Under the pieces are notes generated by a model, which saw only the letters and a list, made by a program, of their open reading frames with translations, did not search any database and was not told where the DNA came from. Below, piece by piece: positions 18,231 to 27,038 of a DNA stretch of 55,548 nucleotides; the stretch's first letter is position 1, and the number at the start of each line of letters is the position of its first letter. The stretch is from Curtobacterium sp. MCBA15_009 (lineage in GTDB: Bacteria; Actinomycetota; Actinomycetes; Actinomycetales; Microbacteriaceae). The stretch covers positions 241,230 through 296,777 of the forward strand of contig NZ_MJGO01000041.1 in the NCBI RefSeq assembly GCF_001864895.1, given 5' to 3'. Made by a program: the position numbers and the translations under genes.

Positions 18231-19262
18231 TCACTCGGGGCGGAGGGTCCCCGCTCCGCCCGCGGCGACGTCCTCGACGGTGCCGTCGCGCACGACCTCG
18301 GGCACCTCGTCGCTGGTCGGCACCAGGGACGCGTCGTCCGGCAGGCTCAGGGTGAGCACTGCCTCCTCCACGTACTGGCTGCCCTCGAGCGAGGCCTCGA
18401 CCTCGCGCAGGCGCACCGCGACGCGGGACTCGTCCTCGTTGCCGGTCAGGTCGACGGCCGCGACGAGGTACACGCGGGACGGCCCGACGAACTCCAGGTG
18501 CAGGTAGGTCACCCGCTCGACCTGCTCCCGCGAGAGCAGTTCGACGAGCACTGCGTTCTCGAGCTCCGGCGACGTGCTCTCCCCGAGCAGGAAGCGGCGG
18601 TTGCGCTCGATGAGGACGATCGCCACGACGCCGAGGAGCAGGCCGATCGCGATCGAGCCGATCGCGTCGAAGACCGCGAGCCCGGTGACCTGGTGCAGGA
18701 ACACCCCGAGGAAGGCCACGACGAGGCCGACGAGCGCCGCGGCGTCCTCGGCGAAGACCGCTCGCAGCGTGGGGTTCGAGGACTGCAGGACGTGCCGCAG
18801 CACCGGCACGCGGCGCTTCGTCGCCGCGCCCCGCGCCTGCCGGTACGCCTGCAGGAAGCTCGTCCCCTCGAGGCAGAACGCCAGGGCGAGCACGACGTAG
18901 TTGAGCAGGACGTCCTCGGCCGGGCCGGTCTCGCCGAACTCCGAGATGCCGTGGGAGATCGAGACGATCGCGCCGGCGGTGAACAGACCGAAGGCGGCGA
19001 ACATCGACCAGATGTAGGTCTCGCGCCCGTACCCGAGCGGGTGCGCGGTGTCCCGCTTCTTCCCGCCTCGTCGTTCGGCCACGAGCAGGAAGATCTCGTT
19101 CCCGGTGTCCGCCCACGAGTGCGCGGCCTCGGCGACCATCGAGGCCGATCCGGACAGGAGTGAGGCGATCGTCTTCGCGATCGCGACGAGCAGGTTCGCG
19201 CCGAACGCGATGAGGACGGTGAGCAAGGAGCCGGAGCTCTTCTGCTCCGAGGGATCGGGCAT
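18231..19262 (-). CDS. Cation diffusion facilitator (CDF) transporter, ZnT9-like
   Basis: This 343-residue membrane protein starts its transporter domain at SLLTVLIAFGANLLVAIAKT. Helix 2 carries AEAAHSWADTGNE, with the His and Asp that form the transport site in CDF proteins. The helix-5 region has FAEDAAALVGL in place of the more common H-X3-D. The combination HSWADTGNE plus EDAAA resembles the ZnT9 branch of the family. A cytoplasmic beta-alpha domain covers about residues 220-310. The likely role is efflux of a divalent metal such as zinc or manganese by proton antiport. The start ATG is divergent from the ileS T-box promoter. The ribosome site is poor (GGAG only two bases away, with another GGGAG further up). 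Confidence 0.85.
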   Translation of the reverse strand: MPDPSEQKSSGSLLTVLIAFGANLLVAIAKTIASLLSGSASMVAEAAHSWADTGNEIFLLVAERRGGKKRDTAHPLGYGRETYIWSMFAAFGLFTAGAIVSISHGISEFGETGPAEDVLLNYVVLALAFCLEGTSFLQAYRQARGAATKRRVPVLRHVLQSSNPTLRAVFAEDAAALVGLVVAFLGVFLHQVTGLAVFDAIGSIAIGLLLGVVAIVLIERNRRFLLGESTSPELENAVLVELLSREQVERVTYLHLEFVGPSRVYLVAAVDLTGNEDESRVAVRLREVEASLEGSQYVEEAVLTLSLPDDASLVPTSDEVPEVVRDGTVEDVAAGGAGTLRPE

Positions 19263-19285
19263 CGCTCCAGCATGCTCCCGTCCGC

Positions 19286-19291
19286 TAAACT
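19286..19291 (+). promoter_or_regulatory. -10 element of the ileS promoter
   Basis: TAAACT lies just upstream of the T-box leader, placing the transcription start near 19298. No good -35 was found at the usual distance. Confidence 0.45.
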
Positions 19292-19502
19292 CGTCCGCAC
19301 AGGCGTCGATCCGGCCATCACCGGGGAGCCTCCGGCAGAACGCGGACCAGCAACGGGCCGTCAGTAGAGCCGGGCGGACCGGGCCGCACCAGCCCCGGCG
19401 ACGAGCGGTCGACCGCAGCGCGAGCAGCGGTCGGCAAGCGAGGTGGTACCGCGGAGCACGCTCCGTCCTCGTGGAGAGCAACCGAACCCACAGGAGCTGC
19501 GC
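19292..19502 (+). promoter_or_regulatory. T-box riboswitch, isoleucine, translational type
   Basis: The 200-nt leader of ileS carries the T-box core AGGTGGTACCGCGG (19441-19454), whose TGGT bulge pairs with the uncharged tRNA acceptor end. The core continues into an antisequestrator stem (GCGGAGC with GCTCCGTCC). A specifier codon ATC is placed at 19317-19319, inside GCCATCACCGGGGAGCC, the arrangement seen in actinobacterial ileS leaders. The Shine-Dalgarno AGGAG (19492-19496) lies directly downstream and there is no terminator with a U-tract. Control is therefore expected at translation initiation rather than by attenuation. When uncharged tRNA-Ile accumulates, ileS translation should rise. 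The core is seen directly; the mechanism comes from family knowledge. Confidence 0.88.
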
Positions 19503-22500
19503 GTGGCCTACCCCCAGAACTCGTCCGCCGACGGCGTGACCCCGTCGCCGTCCTTCCCCGCCGTCGAGCGCGGGATCCTCGCCTTCTGGAAGGGCGACGA
19601 CACCTTCCAGGCGTCGATCGGCCAGCGCGAGGGCTGCCCGGAGTGGACCTTCTACGACGGCCCGCCCTTCGCCAACGGCCTGCCGCACTACGGGCACCTG
19701 CTGACCGGGTACGCAAAGGACGTCTTCCCGCGCTACCAGACGATGCGCGGCAAGCAGGTGCACCGCCGCTTCGGCTGGGACACCCACGGCCTGCCTGCCG
19801 AGCTCGAGGCGATGCGCCAGCTCGGCATCACCGAGAAGCACGAGATCGACGCCATGGGCATCGACGTCTTCAACGCCGCCGCCAAGAAGTCCGTGCTGCA
19901 GTACACCGACGAGTGGCAGGAGTACGTCACCCGTCAGGCGCGCTGGGTCGACTTCGAGGACGACTACAAGACCCTCGACGTCACCTTCATGGAGAGCGTG
20001 CTCTGGGCGTGGAAGCAGCTCTGGGACAAGGGCCTGGCGTACGAGGGCTTCCGCGTCCTGCCGTACTGCTGGAACGACCAGACGCCGCTGTCCAACCACG
20101 AGCTGCGCATGGACGACGACGTCTACAAGATGCGCCAGGACCAGTCCGTCACCGTCTCGTTCCCGCTGTGGGGCTCGCGCGCGGACGCGCTCGACCTGAC
20201 CGGGGTGCGGGCGCTCGCCTGGACGACGACCCCCTGGACGCTCCCGACGAACGCCGCGCTCGCGGTCGGTCCGGAGATCGCGTACGCGGTCGTCCCGGCC
20301 GGGCCGGGAGTCGCGGCTGACGGTGGCGAGACCGGTTCCGCCCAGACTGTGTCCACCAAGTACCTGCTCGCGTCCGACACCGTGGCCGCGCACGCGAAGG
20401 AGCTCGGCTACGCCTCGGGCGACGAGGCGCTCGCCGCCGTCGTGCGCACGCTGACGGGCGCCGAGCTCGACGGCGTCGAGTACGAGCGCCTCTTCGACTT
20501 CCTCGACGGCACCGAGGGGTACGAGAACGCGTGGAAGATCCTCGTCGCCGAGTACGTCGAGACCGGTGAGGGCACCGGCATCGTGCACCAGGCCCCTGCC
20601 TACGGTGCCGACGACCAGGAGGTCTGCGCCGCGGCCGGCATCCCCGTCGTGCTGTCCCTCGACGAGGGCGGTGTCTTCACCTCGCAGTTCGGCGAGGTGG
20701 CCGGCATGCTCTGGTCGGACGCGAACAAGCCGCTGACCAAGGCCGTCCGCGACGCCGGGCGACTGCTCCGCCAGGCGTCGTACGAGCACAGCTACCCGCA
20801 CTGCTGGCGGTGCCGGAAGCCCCTCATCTACAAGGCCGTCTCGTCGTGGTTCGTCCGCGTCACCGAGCTCCGCGACCGCATGGGCCAGCTCAACCAGGAC
20901 ATCAACTGGGTGCCGGACAACGTCAAGGACGGCCAGTTCGGCAAGTGGGTCGGCAACGCCATCGACTGGTCGGTCTCGCGCAACCGCTACTTCGGCACGC
21001 CGATCCCGGTGTGGCAGTCCGACGACCCCGAGTACCCGCGCACCGACGTGTACGGCTCGCTCGAGGACATCGAGCGCGACTTCGGCCGCCTGCCGGTGAA
21101 CGCCGAGGGCGAGGTCGACCTGCACCGCCCGTTCATCGACGACCTGACGCGGCCGAACCCCGACGACCCCACGGGGAACTCGACGATGCGACGGATCACC
21201 GACGTGTTCGACGTGTGGTTCGACTCCGGCTCGATGCCGTACGCGCAGGTGCACTACCCGTTCGAGAACCGCGAGTGGTTCGAGTCGCACAGCCCGGCCG
21301 ACTTCATCGTCGAGTACATCGGGCAGACGCGCGGCTGGTTCTACGTCATGCACGTGCTCTCCACCGCGCTGTTCGACCGGCCGGCCTTCCGGAACGTCAT
21401 CAGCCACGGCATCGTCCTCGGCTCCGACGGCCAGAAGATGTCGAAGAGCTTGCGGAACTACCCGGACGTGTCCGAGGTCTTCGACCGCGACGGCGCCGAC
21501 GCCATGCGCTGGTTCCTGATGTCCTCGTCGGTGATCCGCGGCGGCAACCTCGTCGTCACCGAAGAGGGGATCCGCCAGGGCGTCCGCGAGTTCATGCTGC
21601 CGCTGTGGTCGACGTACTACTTCTTCACCCTGTACGCGAACGCCTCCGGGCGCAACGGGTACCAGGCCACCCGCAGCACCGCGAGCACCGACGTGCTCGA
21701 CCGGTACCTGCTCGCGAAGACCCGGGTGCTCGTCACCGACGTCCGGACGCACCTCGACGCGCTCGACACCCCGCTCGCGGCCCAGGCCGTCCGCGACTTC
21801 GCCGACGTGCTCACGAACTGGTACGTCCGCCGCTCGCGAGACAAGTTCTGGACCGGTGCCGACGCGGACGCCGGCGCCGAGACCCGTGCGGCGTTCGACA
21901 CGCTGTACACCGTGCTCGAGACCCTGACCCGTGTGGCTGCCCCGCTCGCGCCGCTGGTCACCGAGGAGATCTGGAAGGGCCTGACCGGCGGGCGCAGCGT
22001 CCACCTGACGGACTTCCCGGACCCCGACGAGTTCCCCGCCGACGACGCCCTCGTCGACGCGATGGACCGCGTGCGCGACGTCGCCTCGAAGGGCCTGGCG
22101 CTCCGCAAGGCCACCGGCAAGCGCGTCCGGCTGCCCCTCGCCACGCTCACCCTGGTGGTGCCGGACCCGGCCGCGGTCGAACCGTTCGCCGACATCCTGC
22201 GCGACGAGCTCAACGTCAAGCGCGTGGTGCTCGAGGAGCAGGTCGAGGAGTCGCTGGCGCAGTACGGCATCGAGCGGAAGCTCACCGTGAACGCCCGCGT
22301 CGCCGGCCCCCGCATCGGCAAGCAGGTGCAGCAGGTGATCCCGGCCGCCAAGCAGGGCGACTGGACCGCGACCGACACCGGTGTGACAGTCGGTGGCGTC
22401 GACCTGATCGAGGGCGAGTACTCGCTCGACCTCACCGTGGCCGACGCCTCGGTGGCCGTGGCGTTCCTCGACGAGGGCGGTTTCGTGGTGCTCGACACCG

Positions 22501-22775
22501 TGACGACGTCCGAGCTCGAGGCCGAGGGGCTCGCCCGTGACGTCGTCCGCGCCGTCCAGCAGGCCCGCCGCGACGCCGACCTCGACGTCAGCGACCGCAT
22601 CGCCCTGACCCTGCGCGTGGACGAGGCCGCCGGTGGCCCGGTGCGCACCCACCAGGAGCTCATCGCCGGCGAGACCCTGGCGACGAGCGTCGAGATCGTG
22701 CCCCTCGGGGCGGACGACACCACCACCGACGTCGGTGACGGTGCGAAGGTGACCGTGGAGGTGTCACGCGCATGA
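19503..22775 (+). CDS. ileS: Isoleucine--tRNA ligase, type 2 (eukaryote-like)
   Basis: This is a 1090-residue class I synthetase. The HIGH motif is the variant HYGH at residues 62-65 ([13 protein letters not shown]), and KMSKS is at 645-649 ([13 protein letters not shown]). Length and motif context ([13 protein letters not shown]) match the longer IleRS2 type found in Actinobacteria. That type is generally insensitive to mupirocin by family knowledge. An editing domain lies between the two motifs, and a long C-terminal anticodon-binding region follows. The GTG start at 19503 is set by AGGAG seven bases upstream and by the T-box leader. Its stop overlaps the folC start (ATGA), so the operon ileS-folC-DUF4233 is translationally coupled. 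Confidence 0.97.
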   Translation: MAYPQNSSADGVTPSPSFPAVERGILAFWKGDDTFQASIGQREGCPEWTFYDGPPFANGLPHYGHLLTGYAKDVFPRYQTMRGKQVHRRFGWDTHGLPAELEAMRQLGITEKHEIDAMGIDVFNAAAKKSVLQYTDEWQEYVTRQARWVDFEDDYKTLDVTFMESVLWAWKQLWDKGLAYEGFRVLPYCWNDQTPLSNHELRMDDDVYKMRQDQSVTVSFPLWGSRADALDLTGVRALAWTTTPWTLPTNAALAVGPEIAYAVVPAGPGVAADGGETGSAQTVSTKYLLASDTVAAHAKELGYASGDEALAAVVRTLTGAELDGVEYERLFDFLDGTEGYENAWKILVAEYVETGEGTGIVHQAPAYGADDQEVCAAAGIPVVLSLDEGGVFTSQFGEVAGMLWSDANKPLTKAVRDAGRLLRQASYEHSYPHCWRCRKPLIYKAVSSWFVRVTELRDRMGQLNQDINWVPDNVKDGQFGKWVGNAIDWSVSRNRYFGTPIPVWQSDDPEYPRTDVYGSLEDIERDFGRLPVNAEGEVDLHRPFIDDLTRPNPDDPTGNSTMRRITDVFDVWFDSGSMPYAQVHYPFENREWFESHSPADFIVEYIGQTRGWFYVMHVLSTALFDRPAFRNVISHGIVLGSDGQKMSKSLRNYPDVSEVFDRDGADAMRWFLMSSSVIRGGNLVVTEEGIRQGVREFMLPLWSTYYFFTLYANASGRNGYQATRSTASTDVLDRYLLAKTRVLVTDVRTHLDALDTPLAAQAVRDFADVLTNWYVRRSRDKFWTGADADAGAETRAAFDTLYTVLETLTRVAAPLAPLVTEEIWKGLTGGRSVHLTDFPDPDEFPADDALVDAMDRVRDVASKGLALRKATGKRVRLPLATLTLVVPDPAAVEPFADILRDELNVKRVVLEEQVEESLAQYGIERKLTVNARVAGPRIGKQVQQVIPAAKQGDWTATDTGVTVGGVDLIEGEYSLDLTVADASVAVAFLDEGGFVVLDTVTTSELEAEGLARDVVRAVQQARRDADLDVSDRIALTLRVDEAAGGPVRTHQELIAGETLATSVEIVPLGADDTTTDVGDGAKVTVEVSRA

Positions 22776-24238
22776 GTGACGACGACCAGTACGACCAGCA
22801 CGACCAGCACGACCGGTACGACGAGGACGGCATCCGGATCCCGGTCGGGCCGTCCGGTGACGCCCCGGTCGACGCACTGCCCTACGGCGGCGACGACGAC
22901 GAGGTCCGCCGGGTCGAGGCCGCCCTGTACGCCCGGATCGGCGAGCAGTCGCCCGAGCACCGGCTCACCGCGACCCGTCGCGCCGTCGAGCTGCTCGGCG
23001 ACCCGCACCTGGCGTACCCGGTGATCCACCTCACCGGGACGAACGGCAAGACGTCGACCGCGCGGATGACCGAGAGCATCATCCGGGCCCACGGCCTGCG
23101 CACCGGCCTCATGACGAGCCCGCACCTGGTGTCCATCCGGGAGCGCATCGTCATCGACGGCCAGCCGATCGCGGCCGACCGCTTCGTCGAGAACTGGGAC
23201 GACATCGCCCCCGTCCTCGAGATGACCGACCAGGAGCTCACCGACAAGGGCGAGCTCCCGCTGACCTTCTTCGAGGCGCTCACGGTGCTCGCCCTGGCGT
23301 GCTTCGCCGAGGCGCCGGTCGACGTCGCCGTGGTCGAGGTCGGCATGGGCGGCGAGTGGGACTCCACGAACGTCGTGCAGAGCCAGGTGTCGGTGTTCAC
23401 ACCGATCGCCATCGACCACGCGAAGCAGCTCGGCGCCACCGTCGCCGAGATCGCCCGCACGAAGTCGGGCATCGTCAAGCCGTCGTCCGCCGTCGTCTCG
23501 AGTCGGCAGGTCGCCGAGGCCCTCGCCGAACTCGAGCGCGCCGCAGAGCTCACCGAGTCCACCCTGGCCGTCGAGGGCACGGGCTTCAGCGTCGTCGACG
23601 TCACCCCGGCCGTGGGCGGACAGCTCATCACCGTGCAGGGCATCGCCGGCCGCTACGACGACCTGTTCCTGCCGCTGTTCGGCCGGCACCAGGCCGAGAA
23701 CGCCGCCGTGGCGATCGCGGCGGTCGAGTCGTTCCTCGGCCGCGGCGCGCAGGCCCTCGACGAGGACGTCCTGTCCGAGGGCCTCGCCGGCGCCACCAGC
23801 CCCGGCCGCCTGCAGCCGATCGCGACGGAGCCGACCGTGGTCGTCGACGCCGCACACAACCCGCACGGCGCGAAGGCCCTCGCCGAGGCGCTGCCGGTCG
23901 CGTTCCCGTCGGAGCACGTCGTCGGCGTCGTCGGGATCCTCGCCGACAAGGACGCCCGCGGGTTCGTCCGCGCGCTCAAGGACACCGTCGCGACCTTCGT
24001 CGTCACACAGCCGCCGGGGGAGCGTGCCCTCGACGCGGACGCCTTCGCCCGGGTGGTCGTCGACGAGGTCGGCGGCGACCGCGTGGTCGTCGAACCGACG
24101 CTCGCCGCGGCGCTGCAGGAAGCACGCGACCTGGCGGACGAGGCCGACGCCGACGACGCCCTCGTGCTCGTCGCGGGCTCCATCGTGATGGTGGGCGCGG
24201 TCATGGACCTCGTGCACCGGGAAGGCGGGACGAAGTGA
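22772..24238 (+). CDS. folC: Folylpolyglutamate synthase / dihydrofolate synthase
   Basis: This 488-residue cytoplasmic ligase adds glutamates to folates, and often also makes dihydrofolate from dihydropteroate. The P-loop is LTGTNGKTS at residues 87-95, followed by [30 protein letters not shown] is the Mur-ligase-like centre, and [18 protein letters not shown] is in the C-terminal domain. A 40-residue N-terminal tail rich in Asp, Gln and His (repeats of DQHDQH) precedes the catalytic fold and is unusual, but it follows from the ATGA overlap with ileS. Folate genes next to synthetases are common in this family. The downstream DUF4233 gene overlaps by 4 bp. Confidence 0.95.
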   Translation: MSDDDQYDQHDQHDRYDEDGIRIPVGPSGDAPVDALPYGGDDDEVRRVEAALYARIGEQSPEHRLTATRRAVELLGDPHLAYPVIHLTGTNGKTSTARMTESIIRAHGLRTGLMTSPHLVSIRERIVIDGQPIAADRFVENWDDIAPVLEMTDQELTDKGELPLTFFEALTVLALACFAEAPVDVAVVEVGMGGEWDSTNVVQSQVSVFTPIAIDHAKQLGATVAEIARTKSGIVKPSSAVVSSRQVAEALAELERAAELTESTLAVEGTGFSVVDVTPAVGGQLITVQGIAGRYDDLFLPLFGRHQAENAAVAIAAVESFLGRGAQALDEDVLSEGLAGATSPGRLQPIATEPTVVVDAAHNPHGAKALAEALPVAFPSEHVVGVVGILADKDARGFVRALKDTVATFVVTQPPGERALDADAFARVVVDEVGGDRVVVEPTLAAALQEARDLADEADADDALVLVAGSIVMVGAVMDLVHREGGTK

Positions 24239-24651
24239 CGGACGCACCGCGGGCCTCCCGGCCGGGTCGGGCACCCCGGACCCGCAGGCCGCGTCGCGAA
24301 CGCGGGGCGCGGGAGAGCCTGCTGTCGATCACGCTCGTGCTCGAGGCGATCATGTTCTTCTTCCCGACACTCGTCGTCTTCGGCAAGGGCACGCTGCCCC
24401 CGGCCGTGGCCTTCGGCGGCGGGGTCGCGGCGATCATCGTCCTCGCAGCTGCCTCACGCCTGACGGGCAACCGGGCCGGTGTAGTGTTCGGGTGGCTGCT
24501 GCAGGCGGCCATCCTCGCCACCGGGTTCATCGAGCCCTTCATGTTCGCGGTGGCCGTGGTGTTCCTGGCGCTGTGGGTGTTCTGCTTCGTCAAGGGCGGT
24601 CAGCTCGACCGGATGAACGCCGCGCGCCGGGCCGCTCTGGGCGAGGACTGA
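24235..24651 (+). CDS. DUF4233 membrane protein
   Basis: This is a 138-residue small membrane protein of the DUF4233 type, which in Actinobacteria typically sits between folC and ndk. After a basic N-terminal stretch (about 30 residues rich in Arg and Pro) there are four predicted helices, including LLSITLVLEAIMFFFPTLVV, a Gly/Ala-rich helix and VVFGWLLQAAILATGF. The tail is short and charged. The GTG start at 24235 overlaps the folC stop (GTGA). Function is unknown; co-occurrence with folC and ndk is the only hint. Confidence 0.85.
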   Translation: MTDAPRASRPGRAPRTRRPRRERGARESLLSITLVLEAIMFFFPTLVVFGKGTLPPAVAFGGGVAAIIVLAAASRLTGNRAGVVFGWLLQAAILATGFIEPFMFAVAVVFLALWVFCFVKGGQLDRMNAARRAALGED

Positions 24652-24684
24652 CGACCACGTCGACCACGACCCCAGGAGTACTGC

Positions 24685-25104
24685 GTGACCGATCTCGAAC
24701 AGACCCTCGTCCTCGTCAAGCCCGACGGCGTCGCCCGCCAGCTCACCGGTGAGATCCTCCGCCGGATCGAGGCCAAGGGCTACGAGATCGTCGACCTGAA
24801 GATGCTCGGCGCACCGCGCGACCTGCTCGACGCGCACTACGAGGAGCACCAGGGCAAGCCGTTCTTCGAACCGCTCGTCGAGTTCATGCAGTCCGGTCCC
24901 GTGGTCGCGGTGCGGCTCGCGGGCAACGGCGTCATCGCCGGGTTCCGCTCGCTCGCCGGCACGACCGACCCGACCTCGGCCGCGCCCGGCACCATCCGTG
25001 GTGACCTCGGCCGCGACTGGGGCCTCAAGGTGCAGCAGAACCTGGTGCACGGGTCCGACAGCCCCGAGTCCGCCCAGCGCGAGCTCGCGCTCTGGTTCGC
25101 CTGA
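24685..25104 (+). CDS. ndk: Nucleoside-diphosphate kinase
   Basis: This 139-residue cytoplasmic enzyme moves a gamma-phosphate from ATP to other nucleoside diphosphates through a phosphohistidine. The active-site motif NLVHGSDSPESA carries His122. The ATP-binding start TLVLVKPDGVAR and IRGDLG are also present. Length is standard. The GTG start is preceded by AGGAG (CCAGGAGTACTGC). It is 33 bp after the DUF4233 gene and probably shares its transcript. Confidence 0.97.
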   Translation: MTDLEQTLVLVKPDGVARQLTGEILRRIEAKGYEIVDLKMLGAPRDLLDAHYEEHQGKPFFEPLVEFMQSGPVVAVRLAGNGVIAGFRSLAGTTDPTSAAPGTIRGDLGRDWGLKVQQNLVHGSDSPESAQRELALWFA

Positions 25105-25121
25105 GCGCTCGGGAGGACGAG

Positions 25122-25970
25122 ATGACGAACAACGACCGACCCACCAAGAACGAGCGTCGCCAGCACGCCCGTGAGGTCGCACGGCAGCGTGCCGACGCCG
25201 AGAAGCGCCGCAAGCGCCGCAACAAGTGGTTCCTGCAGGGCGGCATCGGCCTGGGGATCGTGGCGATCGCCGCGATCATCGGCATCGTCGTCGTGAACGT
25301 GAACAACGCGCCCGCCGTCTCCGCGGCCGGGCCGGCGAACATGGCCACCGGCGCGATCCAGTTCACCGGGAAGGGCGGCGACGTCACCCCGGTGACCACG
25401 AAGGCCGTCCCCGCGAAGGGCAGCCCCTCGGCCGTGCCGACGTCGAACGCCGACGGCGCGGTCGCCGTGACCGAGTACGTCGACTGGGCCTGCCCGGTCT
25501 GCAAGCAGTTCGAGGCGACCTACGCCGACCAGATCCTCGACAAGGTGAAGTCCGGCGACGCGACCCTGGCCATCCGGCCGGTGTCGATCCTCGACCGCAG
25601 CTACAACGGCTCGCGCTACGCCAGCCGTGCCGCGAACGCGGCGATGTGCGTCGCGAACTACGCGCCGGACAAGTTCCTCGACGTGCAGACCCAGTTCTTC
25701 GAGAACCAGCCGCAGGAGGGCACCAAGGGCCTGACGAACGCCGAGATCGCCGACCTGGTGAAGGCGGGCGGTGCGACCGGCTCCGACGTCTCCGAGTGCC
25801 TGTCGAACGAGCAGTTCAAGGGCTGGGTGACGAAGTCGACGAACCAGGTGCTCGCGGACGACTCGCTCAAGGGCGCCCAGGGCTTCGGCACCCCGACGAT
25901 CGTCGTGAACGGCAAGCGCCTGGACAGCCTGGGCGACGTCATCACGCAGATCGACGCCGCTGCGAAGTGA
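25122..25970 (+). CDS. Membrane-anchored DsbA-like thiol-disulfide oxidoreductase
   Basis: This 282-residue protein has a long basic cytoplasmic lead-in (residues 1-35, many Arg, Lys, Glu), one membrane helix (about residues 38-60) and an extracytoplasmic thioredoxin-fold domain. The redox motif is Cys124-Pro-Val-Cys127 in EYVDWACPVCKQFEATY. The cis-Pro loop is GTPTIVV near residue 257. A helical insertion contains a further Cys pair-like feature (AAMCVANYA and VSECLS), typical of actinobacterial DsbA relatives. It would oxidise exported proteins. It lies 17 bp after ndk and converges on the VKOR gene, its likely reoxidising partner. Start is the ATG with GGGAGGA upstream. Confidence 0.9.
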   Translation: MTNNDRPTKNERRQHAREVARQRADAEKRRKRRNKWFLQGGIGLGIVAIAAIIGIVVVNVNNAPAVSAAGPANMATGAIQFTGKGGDVTPVTTKAVPAKGSPSAVPTSNADGAVAVTEYVDWACPVCKQFEATYADQILDKVKSGDATLAIRPVSILDRSYNGSRYASRAANAAMCVANYAPDKFLDVQTQFFENQPQEGTKGLTNAEIADLVKAGGATGSDVSECLSNEQFKGWVTKSTNQVLADDSLKGAQGFGTPTIVVNGKRLDSLGDVITQIDAAAK

Positions 25971-26004
25971 CCCGACCGCGGACGACCCCGGTCGGCCCGC
26001 GTGA

Positions 26005-26043
26005 CGACGGCCCCCGCTCCCGACCAGGAAGCGGGGGCCGTCG
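26005..26043. terminator. Terminator hairpin between the DsbA-like and VKOR genes
   Basis: A 14-bp perfect stem (CGACGGCCCCCGCT with AGCGGGGGCCGTCG) encloses an 11-base loop. It sits between two convergent genes. The downstream tail is only weakly T-rich. Confidence 0.65.
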
Positions 26044-26090
26044 CGTTCGCTGACCGGACCGGCACCGTGCCGACCGGGTCGGCAGCGGGG

Positions 26091-26690
26091 TCAGAGGGTG
26101 GTGAGGACCGTCGGGAACACGATGAGGATCGACACGATCACCACGAGGTAGTTCGCCAGCGGGAACGTCCAGCAGAAGGGCAGCAGGACCCGGCCGACGC
26201 GTTCGAGGCGGGCGCCGAAGGTGCCGCGTGCGGCGTTCCAGATCGTCAGCACCCAGAACATCGGGATCGTCATCGACCAGACGAGCATGCACCACGGGCA
26301 CAGGTAGCCGATGACCCAGACGGTCTGCGTGAACAGCCAGGTGACGAACACCCAGGCCAGGAACACCCCGGCGTTGAACGCGATCCAGAACCACCGTGAG
26401 CCGCGGAACCCGGCGAGCAGCACGACCCCGACCGCGATCGGGGCGACGAAGCCCATCACGCCGATGAGCGGGTTCGGGAACCCGAGCAGGTGGCCCTGCC
26501 AGCTCGTCATGACCTGCGAGCAGTTCACGAACGGGCTGACGTCGCAGCTCAGCACGGCCTTCGGGTTCTCGTACTTCGCGAACTCGTCGAGCACGAGCCG
26601 GAAGGCCGCGTACAGCGACACCGCTCCGGTGACGACGAGGAAGACCGCCATCGCGATCGGACGACGAGTGGTGCGTACAGACGTGGTCAC
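26091..26690 (-). CDS. Vitamin K epoxide reductase (VKOR) family protein
   Basis: This 199-residue membrane protein has about five predicted helices. The VKOR quartet is present: Cys49 and Cys57 in SCDVSPFVNCSQV (loop pair) and Cys131-Pro-Trp-Cys134 (quinone-side CxxC). FPNPLIGVMGF and LAWVFVTWLF are family-like. VKOR oxidises a DsbA-type partner and passes electrons to quinone, replacing DsbB in many actinobacteria. The partner here is probably the convergent DsbA-like gene. The GTG start at 26690 is chosen since upstream in-frame sequence looks non-coding, but its ribosome site is weak. The start region faces the rne leader. Confidence 0.92.
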   Translation of the reverse strand: MTTSVRTTRRPIAMAVFLVVTGAVSLYAAFRLVLDEFAKYENPKAVLSCDVSPFVNCSQVMTSWQGHLLGFPNPLIGVMGFVAPIAVGVVLLAGFRGSRWFWIAFNAGVFLAWVFVTWLFTQTVWVIGYLCPWCMLVWSMTIPMFWVLTIWNAARGTFGARLERVGRVLLPFCWTFPLANYLVVIVSILIVFPTVLTTL

Positions 26691-27038
26691 GCCGTCATCA
26701 TCGCATGCGGCTTCCGGTCCTTTCCTGGCGGGGCGTGCGATACTTCCTGGAGGTCGTGCGGGCAACCGCACACCGATGAGAGCTTTCCGGGCGGCGCCCC
26801 TCAAAGGCGGTGCCCGGACGACCGGGTGCGGTGAGAGCGCACTGTGGTCGGGCCAGCGTCACTCCGACGCCGAGCCGGTCCGGGCCGGGTGCCCGGGGCG
26901 GAACGCGCGCGGACGCACCAGAAGTTGACGCGACCGACCACGAGACAGCGAGCGCGGGGGCGTCGACGCCGCCCGCCACAACGACAGAATTCCCGCCACC
27001 CGACAGGGTGCGAGTGGGGCCGAGGAGTGCGCCAGTTC
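26691..27038 (+). promoter_or_regulatory. Long GC-rich structured leader of the RNase E gene
   Basis: This 348-bp stretch contains no convincing gene. A -10-like GATACT lies at 26739-26744. A perfect hairpin with a GCAA tetraloop (GTGCGG-GCAA-CCGCAC, 26756-26771) follows, then a stem CCGGGC/GCCCGG (26787-26817) and GCGTC/GACGC. In other bacteria the rne leader is a target for RNase E autoregulation, so the same is possible here. No Rfam family is recognised by eye. Confidence 0.4.

Noticed and set aside
19263..22652. Upstream minus-strand extension of the CDF frame across ileS
   Set aside because: The frame happens to stay open opposite ileS. The real protein starts at 19262, where the hydrophobic CDF pattern begins.
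26844..27038. A longer N-terminus for RNase E starting at 26844
   Set aside because: The added residues are low-complexity, the region is full of RNA hairpins, and GAGGAG precedes the ATG at 27039.
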